NCBI RefSeq assembly: GCF_002549775.1
Contig: NZ_NMTR01000021.1
Span: forward strand, 806,001 to 870,000
Length of the DNA stretch: 64,000 nt
From: Faecalibacterium langellae
Lineage (GTDB): Bacteria > Bacillota > Clostridia > Oscillospirales > Ruminococcaceae
Reading direction: 5' to 3'
Of this stretch, positions 1 through 7,977 are shown piece by piece; the first letter of the stretch is position 1, and each line of letters starts with the position of its first letter. Below the pieces are notes generated by a model. It was not told the DNA's origin. It saw nothing but the letters and a program-made list of their open reading frames with translations, and did no database searches. The translations under genes were made by a program, and so were the position numbers.

Positions 1-155
1 TCGGCCTTCTCGACCGTGATCTGCAGTTTGCCGGTAATATCCTTCAGCACGATGAAGGCCATATACTTGCTGTTGCGCAGGTTCTCAATAAAGCCCTGCA
101 CCTTGACCGTGCCGCCGATGGCCTTTTGAGCCTCGTTGATATAGGTGCGTTCCAT
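1..155 (-). CDS. Asp/Asn-type aminoacyl-tRNA synthetase, N-terminal fragment (probably AspS2)
   Basis: Only the first 51 codons are present; the rest lies off the left edge. The start ATG is at 155, with GGAGG about 11 nt upstream. The peptide (MERTYINEAQ..., then VKVQGFIENLRNS and FIVLKDITGKLQIT) is the anticodon-binding OB fold of class IIb synthetases. The family charges tRNA-Asp or tRNA-Asn in the cytoplasm. The FIVLKDITG form resembles the archaeal-type AspS found in some Clostridia. AsnS cannot be excluded without the catalytic domain. Confidence 0.7.
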   Translation of the reverse strand, partial: MERTYINEAQKAIGGTVKVQGFIENLRNSKYMAFIVLKDITGKLQITVEKA

Positions 156-194
156 AATACAGGAATCCTCCTTTAACGTCTTGTGTACTGTTTT

Positions 195-222
195 ATTATA
201 CGCTTTTCCGGGGATAAATCAA
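195..222 (-). promoter_or_regulatory. Sigma-A promoter of the tRNA synthetase gene
   Basis: Read leftward, a TTGATT -35 box (217-222) and TATAAT -10 box (195-200) are separated by 16 nt, about 40 nt upstream of the start codon. Confidence 0.7.
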
Positions 223-263
223 GAGATATGGTGATTTCAGCCGCTCTGCGCTATGCTTTACAC

Positions 264-305
264 AAAAATGCGGCTGCAGGCAGACCGCAGTCCACCCGGA
301 GCCGC
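264..305 (-). terminator. Probable terminator downstream of the sugar transferase
   Basis: Leftward hairpin: GCGGCT (300-305) pairs with AGCCGC (270-275), with further inner pairing, followed by ATTTTTG. The 156-413 stretch otherwise holds only this and the promoter of the next gene; no plausible coding sequence is seen. Confidence 0.5.
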
Positions 306-413
306 CTGATTTTCAACACATTCCCGGTTATCGCCCGTCATGCGCCGCAGCGCACATCATTCCGGCACAGCCGGAGTATCCTTGCGCCAGCACATCATTT
401 TGCGTAGCAAACC

Positions 414-1022
414 TCATTTTTCATCGTGCAGGGTGCCGGTGCCGCCCTCCACAACACCGTCGTGCCGCAGCACCGCTGCGATGGTGCCGAAGAAGCACTT
501 CACATCCAGCCCAAAGCTCATGTGCTGGACATACCAGCCATCCAGCTTTGCCTTTTCGGCGATCTCCAGTTCGTCGCGGCCATGGATCTGCGCCCAGCCG
601 GTCAGGCCCGGGCGCACATCGTTGGCACCGTACTTGTCCCGTTCAGCCAGCAGGTCGTACTGGTTCCAGAGCGCGGGCCGGGGCCCGATGACCGCCATAT
701 CGCCCACAAAGATGTTCCACAGCTGAGGCAGTTCGTCCAGGCTGGTCTTGCGCAGGAAATGGCCCATGCGGGTGATATACTGGTCCGGGTCGTGGAGCAG
801 ATGGGTGGGCATATCGTGGGGTGTGTCGATGCGCATGGTGCGGAACTTTAAAATCGAAAAGTGCTTTTTGCCGATGCCCACCCGCTTCTGTTTGAAGAAC
901 ACCGGGCCGGGTGAGTCGATCTTGATGGCGATGGCAAGAATCAGAAAAAGCCAGAACAGGCAGACCATGCCGCACAGCGACAGCACGACAGCCAGCAGGC
1001 GCTTGATCCCATTGCGATACAT
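414..1022 (-). CDS. Polyprenyl-phosphate sugar-1-phosphate transferase (bacterial sugar transferase family)
   Basis: 202 residues. Proteins of this family transfer a sugar-1-phosphate from a nucleotide sugar to undecaprenyl phosphate at the inner face of the membrane, starting exopolysaccharide, capsule or glycan assembly. Visible features are an N-terminal hydrophobic membrane helix (about residues 8-32), the SPGPVFFKQKRVG motif, KFRTMR, the SLDELPQLWNI motif and GPRP. It is the short PglC-like form without the extra N-terminal membrane domain of WcaJ. GGAGGG lies just before the ATG. The CapD/FlaA1-type dehydratase at the other end of the window is a typical partner, but the two are far apart here. 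The sugar is unknown. Confidence 0.88.
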   Translation of the reverse strand: MYRNGIKRLLAVVLSLCGMVCLFWLFLILAIAIKIDSPGPVFFKQKRVGIGKKHFSILKFRTMRIDTPHDMPTHLLHDPDQYITRMGHFLRKTSLDELPQLWNIFVGDMAVIGPRPALWNQYDLLAERDKYGANDVRPGLTGWAQIHGRDELEIAEKAKLDGWYVQHMSFGLDVKCFFGTIAAVLRHDGVVEGGTGTLHDEK

Positions 1023-1057
1023 GGGGTTTTCCCTCCGTTTTTACAATTTACTGTTTC

Positions 1058-1086
1058 AGTATACCAGTATGGGCCGTTTTTTGCAA
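1058..1086 (-). promoter_or_regulatory. Sigma-A promoter of the sugar transferase gene
   Basis: Leftward TTGCAA (1081-1086), a 17-nt spacer with TG before the -10, and TATACT (1058-1063), about 35 nt upstream of the ATG at 1022. Confidence 0.75.
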
Positions 1087-1190
1087 TCGCACGCCGGTAT
1101 TTTTATGCATCTGGCGCGTTTTGCCGGTTTTGTGGTAAAAAAGCGCCGGTTTTGTCTCTTGTTTTACCCGGAAAGAGGAAGTAAGATAAT

Positions 1191-1206
1191 GACAACAAAT
1201 GTTGTC
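1191..1206. promoter_or_regulatory. Inverted repeat upstream of the GH31 gene, possible operator
   Basis: GACAAC-AAAT-GTTGTC is a perfect 6-bp inverted repeat in the 1023-1282 gap, about 75 nt before the GH31 start and just after a GATAAT sequence. An operator for a sugar-responsive repressor is possible. No regulator gene is adjacent. Confidence 0.35.
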
Positions 1207-1282
1207 TGCGCCTTTGCCTGTGCGATCAGCCGGAAAAGCGTGGACGCCGATTCCGATCTATTTGTCGATGGAGGTTTCCTCT

Positions 1283-3298
1283 ATGATCCAGCATTTTCGT
1301 TTTGGTTCTCCCATCCGCACCGATAGCGTTGTGCAGGATATTCCTGTTTCGTCCGATGCCGTTCCGTTCCTCACGGCTGACGCAGACGGCTGGGTGTATA
1401 CAATGGTTCCGGATGCCATCGTGTACGGTCTGGGCGAGATGCCCCGCGGCATCAACAAGCGCGGCTGGCACTATGTCGCCAACAACACCGATGAATCCCA
1501 CCACGGTGAGAACAAGGTCTCTTACTATGGTGCCCACAATTTTCTGCTGATCGACGGCGGCCCCGGCGGCGATCTGTTTGGCGTCTTCGTGGATTTCCCG
1601 GGCAAAGTGCACTACGACATCGGTTACACGGTGCACGACACCCTGCGCTTTGCCACAGAGGAGCCGGACTATGAGCTTTACATCCTCACTGGCGCAGACC
1701 TGAACGACATTGCCCACCAGTTCCGCCAGCTGATCGGCCGCAGTTACATCCCGCCCAAATGGGCCTTCGGCCTGCAGCAGAGCCGCTGGGGCTACAAGAC
1801 CGCCGAGGATGTGCGGGAGGTGGCACGCCAATACAAAGAGAACGATCTGCCGCTGGATATGATCTGCATGGACATCGACTACATGCAGGATTATGCCGAC
1901 TTTACCATCAACAAAGAACGCTTCCCGGATCTGGCTGCGCTGGCTGCCGAGTTGAAAGCACAGGGCATCCGGCTGGTGCCCATCATTGACGCCGGTGTGC
2001 GCATTGACCCCGAGGAGCCCACCTGCACCGAAGGGCTGGAAAAGGGTTATTTCTGCAAAAAAGAAGACGGCACGCCCTTCGTGGCAGCCGTGTGGCCCGG
2101 CAAAGCTTACTTCGCAGACTTTCTGCGGCCGGAAGTGCGGGCGTGGTTCGGCCACCGCTACAAGGTGCTGACCGACTGCGGCATCGAAGGCTTTTGGAAC
2201 GACATGAACGAGCCTGCTCTGTTCTATTCCCCGGACCGGCTGAAAGCTTTCCTGGACTCGATGCATGAGCTGCGCGGCCAGGACAACATCGTGCAGGAGG
2301 AATTTTTCGCCCGGGTCGTGGGCGGGGCCATGGGGCTGATGAACGCCCCCGAGGACTACGCCAGCTTCTACCACGAGGTGAACGGCCAGCGGGTGCGGCA
2401 CGATAAAGTCCACAACCTCTACGGCGGCAGCATGACCCGCGCTGCCGGGGAAGCCTTTGCCGACCTGCGCCCCGGCAAGCGCACCCTGCTGTACAGCCGT
2501 TCCAGCATCATTGGCAGCCACCGCTATGGCGGCATCTGGCTGGGCGACAACCATTCCAGCTGGGAGCAGCTGCTGGCCAACATCCAGATGATGCCGAACG
2601 TCCAGATGTGCGGCTTCTTGTACAGCGGCGCAGACCTGTGCGGCTTTGCCAACGACACCACACCGGACCTCGCCCTGCGCTGGCTGGAGTTCGGCCTGTT
2701 CACCCCGCTGATGCGCAACCATGCCGCCGGGGGCACCCGCCCGCAAGAGTATTACCGCTTTGCAGACCAGCTGCCTGCCATCCGCAGCATGCTCCGCCTG
2801 CGCTATGCCCTGCTGCCTTACCTTTATAGTACCTTCATGCAGGCCGCGCTGGAGGGCACCAGCTACTTCCGGCCGCTGGGCTTCGACTTCCCCGCTGACC
2901 CGGACGCCCGCGAGGTGCAGGACCAGCTGCTGCTGGGCGACGGCGTGATGGTGGCCCCTGTCTACACCCAGAACGCCTCCGGCCGCCATGTCTACCTGCC
3001 AGAGCCCATGAAGCTCTACCGCATCCGCAGCGTGGACGACTGCGACACCGAACTGCTGCCCGCCGGGCACCACTACATCCGCTGCGCCTTGAACGAGGTG
3101 CTGCTGTTCATCCGCCCGGGCCATGTTGTGCCGGTGGCAAAGCCCGCCAGCTGCACCGCGCAGCTGGACGAAGCAGACCTCACCCTCTGGGCCTGCCCGG
3201 ATGAAAACGGGAAGGCCGGCTGCCGGATGTACTCCGATGACGGCGAGACCAGCGATTACGCCGCACCGGAGCACTGGAAGGTGCTGGAACTGAAATAA
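1283..3298 (+). CDS. Glycoside hydrolase family 31, alpha-glucosidase-type
   Basis: 671 residues, no signal peptide, so probably cytoplasmic. GH31 enzymes are retaining hydrolases cleaving alpha-glucosides or alpha-xylosides. An N-terminal beta-sandwich (about 1-160) precedes the barrel. The motif WNDMNEP contains the nucleophile Asp at residue 307, and GIWLGDN carries the likely acid/base Asp at residue 422. The DIDYM motif near 195 is also typical. I chose the ATG at 1283 because GAGG sits 7-10 nt upstream; the frame stays open a further 28 codons without an RBS. The gene stands alone between two transcription signals, with no sugar transporter beside it. The exact substrate cannot be read from sequence. 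Confidence 0.92.
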   Translation: MIQHFRFGSPIRTDSVVQDIPVSSDAVPFLTADADGWVYTMVPDAIVYGLGEMPRGINKRGWHYVANNTDESHHGENKVSYYGAHNFLLIDGGPGGDLFGVFVDFPGKVHYDIGYTVHDTLRFATEEPDYELYILTGADLNDIAHQFRQLIGRSYIPPKWAFGLQQSRWGYKTAEDVREVARQYKENDLPLDMICMDIDYMQDYADFTINKERFPDLAALAAELKAQGIRLVPIIDAGVRIDPEEPTCTEGLEKGYFCKKEDGTPFVAAVWPGKAYFADFLRPEVRAWFGHRYKVLTDCGIEGFWNDMNEPALFYSPDRLKAFLDSMHELRGQDNIVQEEFFARVVGGAMGLMNAPEDYASFYHEVNGQRVRHDKVHNLYGGSMTRAAGEAFADLRPGKRTLLYSRSSIIGSHRYGGIWLGDNHSSWEQLLANIQMMPNVQMCGFLYSGADLCGFANDTTPDLALRWLEFGLFTPLMRNHAAGGTRPQEYYRFADQLPAIRSMLRLRYALLPYLYSTFMQAALEGTSYFRPLGFDFPADPDAREVQDQLLLGDGVMVAPVYTQNASGRHVYLPEPMKLYRIRSVDDCDTELLPAGHHYIRCALNEVLLFIRPGHVVPVAKPASCTAQLDEADLTLWACPDENGKAGCRMYSDDGETSDYAAPEHWKVLELK

Positions 3299-3316
3299 CA
3301 TATTTTTTCATGTTTC

Positions 3317-3366
3317 GTGGCACTGCCGAAAAATCTGCAGTTTTTCGGCGGTGCCACTTGTATTTT
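3317..3366 (+). terminator. Rho-independent terminator after the GH31 gene
   Basis: A long hairpin pairs GTGGCACTGCCGAAAAA (3317 on) with TTTTTCGGCGGTGCCAC (to 3357), followed by a T-rich tract. Confidence 0.85.
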
Positions 3367-3386
3367 TGTGCGCGGCGCGTTATAAT
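3358..3386 (+). promoter_or_regulatory. Sigma-A promoter of the first MATE gene
   Basis: TTGTAT (3358-3363), 17-nt spacer, TATAAT (3381-3386). It starts in the T-tract of the preceding terminator. Confidence 0.7.
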
Positions 3387-3401
3387 ATGCCTTCGGTTCC
3401 A

Positions 3402-3417
3402 TTTGTAAATTTACAAA
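3402..3417. promoter_or_regulatory. Perfect 16-bp palindrome, probable operator of the MATE gene
   Basis: TTTGTAAA followed directly by TTTACAAA, centred about 24 nt downstream of the -10 box and before the RBS. The position suits a dimeric repressor (TetR- or MarR-like) blocking transcription of an efflux gene. No such repressor gene is adjacent. Confidence 0.5.
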
Positions 3418-3453
3418 AATTTTTCATTTGCGATAGAGGAGGTACAGCATTTC

Positions 3454-4821
3454 ATGGCACAGACGACCCGCTCCGCCGACCTGACCAGCGGCCCGATGCT
3501 TCAAAAGATCATTCTGTTTTCCATCCCGCTGGCGGCGTCCAGCATTCTGCAGCTGCTGTTCAACGCGGCTGACGTGGTGGTGGTGGGCCGCTTTGCAGGC
3601 AGCACGGCGCTGGCGGCAGTGGGCTCCAACGGTTCGCTCATCAACCTGCTGGTGAATCTGTTCGTGGGCCTTTCGCTGGGTGCAAACGTCGTGGCAGCCC
3701 GCTGCTTTGGTGCAAAGGATGAGCGCGGCGTGCAGGACACCGTGCAGACCTCGGTGACGCTGGGCCTTGTCAGCGGCGTGCTGCTGGCCGTGGTGGGCTT
3801 TTTCGCCGCGCGGGGCCTGCTGGAGCTCATGAGCTGCCCGGAAGATGTCATCGACCTTTCGTCGTTGTACCTCAAAATTTATTTTATCGGCATGCCCATG
3901 ACCATGCTGTACAACTTCAGCTCGGCGCTGCTGCGGGCTGTGGGCGACACCAAACGCCCGCTGTACTGCCTGGCTGCAGCCGGTGTCATCAATGTGGTGC
4001 TGAACCTTGTGTTCGTCATCGGCTTCTCCATGAGCGTGGCGGGCGTGGCACTGGCCACCATCATCAGCGAGACCGTGTCTGCCTGCATGGTCACCCGCAT
4101 GCTGATGAAGGAGCAGGGCCCGCTGCACCTGGATCTGCGCAAGCTGGGCTTCCATGCCGGTTCCCTCAAGCAGATCCTGCTCATCGGTCTGCCAGCCGGC
4201 CTGCAGAGCACCGTGTTCAGCCTGTCCAATGTGGTCATCCAGTCGGCCATCAACTCCTTTGGCTCCACCGTGGTGGCAGGCAGTTCGGCTTCGGCCAACC
4301 TCGAGGGCTTCGTCTACACGGCCATGAACGCCTTTGCACAGGCTGCCGTCACCTTTACCAGCCAGAACATGGGCGCGCGCAAGTACCAGAACCTGAACCG
4401 CGTGGTCATCAACTGCCTGTTGTGCGCCATCGTTACCGGTGTTGTGCTGGGCGGCGGTGCCGTGCTGGCAGGCAATCAGCTGCTGCACTTCTACTCCTCG
4501 GACGCTGCCGTCATCGCTGCCGGATACGACCGCCTGCGCATCATCTGCGGCACCTATCTGCTGTGCGGCATCATGGATGTACTGGCCAGCAGCCTGCGCG
4601 GTCTGGGCTACAGCGTGCTGCCCATGGTGGTGAGCCTGATCGGCAGCTGCCTGCTGCGTCTGGTGTGGATCGCGACCATCTTCCAGCTGAATCGCACGCC
4701 CTTCATGCTGTACATCAGCTACCCCATCAGCTGGATCCTGACCGCTGCCGTGCATCTGGCCTGCCTGCTGGTGGTGCGCCACAAGATGAAGAACAAATTA
4801 AAGCTGGCCATCGAAAATTAA
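3454..4821 (+). CDS. MATE family efflux transporter
   Basis: 455 residues with about 12 membrane helices in two homologous halves. MATE proteins are Na+ or H+ antiporters exporting cationic drugs and metabolites through the cytoplasmic membrane. The N-terminus (ILFSIPLAASSILQLLFNAADVVVVGRF) and the repeat in the second half (LIGLPAGLQSTVFSLSNVVIQ) match the NorM/DinF-type MatE domain pair. GAGGAGGT lies about 11 nt before the ATG. The gene is monocistronic, with its own promoter and a palindromic operator-like site in the leader, and is followed by a small terminator-containing repeat. The substrate is unknown. Confidence 0.93.
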   Translation: MAQTTRSADLTSGPMLQKIILFSIPLAASSILQLLFNAADVVVVGRFAGSTALAAVGSNGSLINLLVNLFVGLSLGANVVAARCFGAKDERGVQDTVQTSVTLGLVSGVLLAVVGFFAARGLLELMSCPEDVIDLSSLYLKIYFIGMPMTMLYNFSSALLRAVGDTKRPLYCLAAAGVINVVLNLVFVIGFSMSVAGVALATIISETVSACMVTRMLMKEQGPLHLDLRKLGFHAGSLKQILLIGLPAGLQSTVFSLSNVVIQSAINSFGSTVVAGSSASANLEGFVYTAMNAFAQAAVTFTSQNMGARKYQNLNRVVINCLLCAIVTGVVLGGGAVLAGNQLLHFYSSDAAVIAAGYDRLRIICGTYLLCGIMDVLASSLRGLGYSVLPMVVSLIGSCLLRLVWIATIFQLNRTPFMLYISYPISWILTAAVHLACLLVVRHKMKNKLKLAIEN

Positions 4822-4838
4822 AAATACCGCGTTGCTTG

Positions 4839-4966
4839 ACCCTCTCAGTCACGCATACGCTCGACAGCTCCCCCGAAAGGGGGAGCTTTTTGCTGTTTGT
4901 GGTTTTCTCGAATAAGGCTCTCCCTTCGGGAGAGCTGGCAAACCCGCAGGGTTTGACTGAGAGGGT
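4839..4966. repeat. 128-bp MITE-like repeat with 13-bp terminal inverted repeats
   Basis: ACCCTCTCAGTCA (4839-4851) and its exact reverse complement (4954-4966) bound a segment with two internal hairpins: AGCTCCCCC-GAAA-GGGGGAGCT with a T-tract (4866-4892) and GCTCTCCC-TTC-GGGAGAGC (4917-4935). It lies between convergent genes. Its right end supplies the first base of the stop codon of the acetyltransferase. The first hairpin can terminate the MATE transcript. It encodes nothing. It shares the ACGCATACGCTCGACAGC-type core with a second element at 12604-12678. Confidence 0.75.
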
Positions 4967-5514
4967 TACAGTTCTTTCACCAGCAGATAGCGGTCATAGC
5001 CGCCATACATCTCCCGCCGGGCCGCAATGGCAAAGCCGGACGCAAGAGCGTTGCGCAGACTGTATTGATTCTCCGGGCTGACGGTGGCCCCGATGTGGGT
5101 GATATTGCCCGGGAAAAGCGGCAGCGCCGCTTGCAGCATGAGCCGCTGCAGGCCGTTGCCGCGGTAGTCCGGGTGGACGATGGCACTGTCCGCGTTGGCC
5201 CAGTGCGGCCATTCCGCACGCGGGATGCCCAGAAAGGCCGCGTAGTTGTGCTCGCTCTCGCCGCAGAAGCGCACAATGGCATAGGCGCCCAGCCGCCCGC
5301 CCTGCCACATGCCGATGCACAGGTCCTTTTGGACATAGGCCGTAATGTTTTCCAGCGTGTCCGGCACGAACTGGCTTGGGTCCGGCATGGCGGCGCGCAC
5401 CTCATTCTGCAGTGCATACACCGCCGGGGCTTCGGCTGCCGTGCAGCGGCGCAGCTCTGCCCGGACCGGTTTGGGCACCTCTTTGCCGCCGATTTTGTGC
5501 AGAAAAACTTCCAT
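4966..5514 (-). CDS. GNAT family N-acetyltransferase
   Basis: 182 residues. GNAT enzymes move an acetyl group from acetyl-CoA to an amine of a small molecule or protein. Motif A is visible as IVHPDYRGNGLQRLML (about residues 112-127), with the R/Q-x-x-G-x-G/A-type pyrophosphate-binding loop, followed by the motif B region ENQYSLRNALASGF. GGAGGGG precedes the ATG at 5514 by about 8 nt. The stop codon overlaps the terminal inverted repeat of a small repeat element, suggesting that the element inserted at or replaced the original 3' end. It is convergent with the MATE gene. The substrate is unknown. Confidence 0.85.
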   Translation of the reverse strand: MEVFLHKIGGKEVPKPVRAELRRCTAAEAPAVYALQNEVRAAMPDPSQFVPDTLENITAYVQKDLCIGMWQGGRLGAYAIVRFCGESEHNYAAFLGIPRAEWPHWANADSAIVHPDYRGNGLQRLMLQAALPLFPGNITHIGATVSPENQYSLRNALASGFAIAARREMYGGYDRYLLVKEL

Positions 5515-5592
5515 CTTGCTCTCCCCTCCAAAATAAAATCGTACTTTTGAGTCGATTCCAGTATAAATGCCGCTTTTCTAAATGTCAATTTA

Positions 5593-5601
5593 TGCTATAA
5601 T
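5593..5601 (+). promoter_or_regulatory. Extended -10 promoter of the gntR-pyrBI operon
   Basis: TGCTATAAT (5593-5601); no good -35 box is seen. The expected start is near 5608, leaving a leader of about 115 nt. Confidence 0.55.
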
Positions 5602-5611
5602 AAAGTGAAGG

Positions 5612-5706
5612 TGTTTGTGCGGCAGCATGCCGGTGGTCGCAAACGAAAAGCGGCAGCGCGGCACAGGCACCGGAAGTCCCGGCAAGGGCGAAAAGCCCTG
5701 CCTGTG
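5612..5706 (+). promoter_or_regulatory. Structured leader with a three-way junction upstream of gntR-pyrBI
   Basis: Outer helix CACAGGCA (5662-5669)/TGCCTGTG (5699-5706) encloses two small hairpins: CCGG-loop-CCGG (5670-5682) and GGGC-GAAAA-GCCC (5686-5698). A further helix GTTTGTGCG/CGCAAAC lies at 5612-5643. The junction ends four bases before the GGAGG of the GntR gene, so folding could affect translation start. I do not recognise it as a described riboswitch class. Confidence 0.4.
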
Positions 5707-5723
5707 AACGGAGGAACCGAACC

Positions 5724-6479
5724 ATGAAAGATTCTGCACTTGCTTCTTCCAGCCGACTGGGCGGCGCGGTCATCAGCGACCGTGTGGTTGCCAGCCTGCT
5801 TGAGGAACTGCGCACCGGACGGTATGCCCGGTGCGATCGCCTGCCCGCCGAGGTGGACCTTGCCGCCGAGCTGGGCGTGAGCCGCACCGTCATCCGCGAC
5901 GCATTGAGCGAGATGGAGCGCGCCGGTTATGTGGAGCGCGTGCGCGGCATTGGCACGGTGGTGAACCGCTCTGTGCTGAACCTGCGCAGCCGCCTGGACC
6001 AGAAGCTGGAATATTACCCGCTGATCCGCAGCTTTGGCAGCTATCCCCACGCAGACGGCATTCAGGTCTACCCCATCCGCGCAGGCGAAGAACTGGCCCA
6101 CAACCTTGAGATCGAGCCGGGCGACGAAGTGATCTGCATCAAAAAACGCATCCTCGCCGACACCACGCCGGTGATCTGGTCGGTGGACTACCTGCCCAAA
6201 GCCCTGTTCAACGGTCGGGACTACACCCGCATCGACCTGACCGGCAGCATCTTCGATATCCTGGAGCGGGAGTGTCACCAGCAGATCTCCTCCAATGTGG
6301 CCCACCTGAAGGCCAGCTGCGGCGACGAAGCCATCCGCTCGGCCATGCGTCTGGCCCCCGGCGAGGCCATGCTGCTGCTGGATGAAGTATGTTTCAATCG
6401 TTTGTGCAAGCCGGTGATGCGCTCACTGAGCTACTACACGAACTTCTTTGATTTTTCCATTTTACGCAAACTGCTTTAA
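5724..6479 (+). CDS. GntR family transcriptional regulator with UTRA-type ligand domain
   Basis: 251 residues. An N-terminal winged helix-turn-helix (about residues 15-80; [22 protein letters not shown], then [13 protein letters not shown]) is followed by a HutC/UTRA-like effector-binding domain (about 95-245), with [14 protein letters not shown] and [13 protein letters not shown] typical of that fold. Such proteins are dimeric repressors released by a small ligand. The gene is directly upstream of pyrB (16-nt gap) and on the same transcript, so it may control this operon in response to a pyrimidine-related or aspartate-related ligand. That link is inferred from position only; pyrBI control by a GntR protein is not the usual PyrR attenuation. 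Confidence 0.85.
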   Translation: MKDSALASSSRLGGAVISDRVVASLLEELRTGRYARCDRLPAEVDLAAELGVSRTVIRDALSEMERAGYVERVRGIGTVVNRSVLNLRSRLDQKLEYYPLIRSFGSYPHADGIQVYPIRAGEELAHNLEIEPGDEVICIKKRILADTTPVIWSVDYLPKALFNGRDYTRIDLTGSIFDILERECHQQISSNVAHLKASCGDEAIRSAMRLAPGEAMLLLDEVCFNRLCKPVMRSLSYYTNFFDFSILRKLL

Positions 6480-6495
6480 CGGAGGTACATTACAC

Positions 6496-7437
6496 ATGCG
6501 TCATCTGATCGACCCGTTGGATTTCACCCACTCAGAAATTTGCACCTTGCTCGATCTTGCCGACCGCATCCATGACGACCCGGCCGCCTATCAAGAAGTG
6601 GCTCAGCACAAAAAGCTGGCCACCCTGTTCTACGAGCCGTCCACCCGCACCCGCCTTTCCTTTGAAGCCGCCATGCTGAACCTGGGCGGCCATGTGCTGG
6701 GCTTCCCCAGCGAGAACGTGTCCAGCGCCACCAAGGGCGAGAGCGTGGCCGACACCATCCGCGTGGTGTCCTGCTACGCCGACATCGTCGCCATGCGCCA
6801 CCCGAAAGAGGGTGCCCCGCTGCGCGCCAGCCGTTATTCCCGCATCCCGGTGATCAACGCGGGCGACGGCGGCCACCAGCACCCCACCCAGACCCTGACC
6901 GACCTGATGACCATCCGCCGCCGCAAGGGCCGTCTGGATGATCTGACCATCGGCCTGTGCGGCGATCTGAAATTCGGCCGCACCGTCCACTCCCTCATCA
7001 AGACCATGGCCCGCTGCAAGAACATCCGCTTCGTGCTCATCAGCCCGGAGGAGCTGCGCGTGCCGGACTACATCATCACCGATGTGCTGGAAGCCAACGG
7101 CATCCCCTACAAGGAGACCCGCAGCCTGGAAGAATCCATGCCGGAGCTGGACATCCTGTACATGACCCGTGTGCAGAAAGAGCGCTTCTTCAACGAGGAA
7201 GACTACATCCGCCTGAAGAACAGCTACATCCTGACCAAGGAGAAGATGGGCCTGGCAAAGCCGGACATGGCGGTGCTGCACCCGCTGCCCCGCGTCAACG
7301 AGATCGCGCTGGATGTAGACGACGACCCTCGTGCCGCTTATTTTGAGCAGGTGCAGAACGGTGTGTACGTGCGCATGGCGCTCATCATGACCCTGCTGGG
7401 CCTCTGCGACCCCAAGGCACCCAAGGAGGAGAACTGA
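6496..7437 (+). CDS. pyrB: Aspartate carbamoyltransferase, catalytic subunit
   Basis: 313 residues. PyrB condenses carbamoyl phosphate with L-aspartate to N-carbamoyl-aspartate, the committed step of pyrimidine synthesis. The carbamoyl-phosphate loop STRTRLSFE (from residue 49) and HPTQ motif (near 130) are present, and [10 protein letters not shown] near the C-terminus is the aspartate-binding loop. The ATG at 6496 follows GGAGGT by 9 nt; an upstream in-frame start inside the GntR gene has no RBS. It is followed at 1 nt by pyrI, so the enzyme is the E. coli-type class B holoenzyme with regulatory chains. Confidence 0.97.
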   Translation: MRHLIDPLDFTHSEICTLLDLADRIHDDPAAYQEVAQHKKLATLFYEPSTRTRLSFEAAMLNLGGHVLGFPSENVSSATKGESVADTIRVVSCYADIVAMRHPKEGAPLRASRYSRIPVINAGDGGHQHPTQTLTDLMTIRRRKGRLDDLTIGLCGDLKFGRTVHSLIKTMARCKNIRFVLISPEELRVPDYIITDVLEANGIPYKETRSLEESMPELDILYMTRVQKERFFNEEDYIRLKNSYILTKEKMGLAKPDMAVLHPLPRVNEIALDVDDDPRAAYFEQVQNGVYVRMALIMTLLGLCDPKAPKEEN

Positions 7438-7438
7438 T

Positions 7439-7876
7439 ATGCTGAACATCGACGAAATTCAGAACGGCATCGTGATCGACCACATCAAGGCCGGCACCGC
7501 CATCGGCCTGATGGACCTGCTGGGCATCAAGGGCAACCGCACCGCCAGCGTGGCACTGATCCAGAACGCCCGCAGCAGCAAGAGCGAGAGCGGCCGCAAG
7601 GATATCATCAAGGTGGAAGGCGACTCTTCCTGGCTGAACCTGGATGTGCTGGCCTACCTGGACCCGGACATCAGCGTGACCATCATCGAAAACGGCAAGG
7701 CCGTGCGCAAGGAAAAGCCGAAACCGCCGAAGCGTCTGGTGAACATCGTGCGGTGCAAAAACCCCCGCTGCATCTCCTCCATCGAGGAAGAATGCGACCA
7801 GATCTTTGAGCTGAGCTCCAACGGCAAGTACCGCTGCATCTACTGCGAGCAGGAGCTGCAGGTCAAGCCGGAGTAA
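7439..7876 (+). CDS. pyrI: Aspartate carbamoyltransferase, regulatory subunit
   Basis: 145 residues. PyrI binds CTP/ATP in its N-terminal allosteric domain (about 1-95) and attaches to PyrB through a C-terminal zinc domain. The four zinc cysteines are visible as C-x4-C (RCKNPRCI) and C-x2-C (YRCIYCEQ), with the usual spacing. The RBS (AAGGAGGAG) lies inside the end of pyrB and the genes are one base apart, so translation is probably coupled. The presence of PyrI means feedback control by nucleotides rather than an unregulated catalytic trimer. Confidence 0.97.
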   Translation: MLNIDEIQNGIVIDHIKAGTAIGLMDLLGIKGNRTASVALIQNARSSKSESGRKDIIKVEGDSSWLNLDVLAYLDPDISVTIIENGKAVRKEKPKPPKRLVNIVRCKNPRCISSIEEECDQIFELSSNGKYRCIYCEQELQVKPE

Positions 7877-7893
7877 ACGATTTTTCAAACATT

Positions 7894-7944
7894 AAAAAGC
7901 GGCTGTCTCTGTGGGAGCATTTTCCCGCAGCGGCAGTCGCTTTT
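7894..7944 (+). terminator. Terminator after pyrI
   Basis: AAAAGCGGCTG...GTGGGAG pairs with CCCGCAG...CAGTCGCTTTT. It is nearly symmetrical and may also act on the leftward gene coming from the right. Confidence 0.8.
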
Positions 7945-7977
7945 CATTTTATCAGTTCTATGTAACTTTGATCGAGC

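Noticed and set aside
1226-3301. Long open frame antisense to the GH31 gene
   Set aside because: A shadow of a G+C-rich gene; no RBS, His/Val/Gly-rich composition and no family resemblance. The same holds for many long antisense frames elsewhere, e.g. 3424-4782 and 30937-32616.
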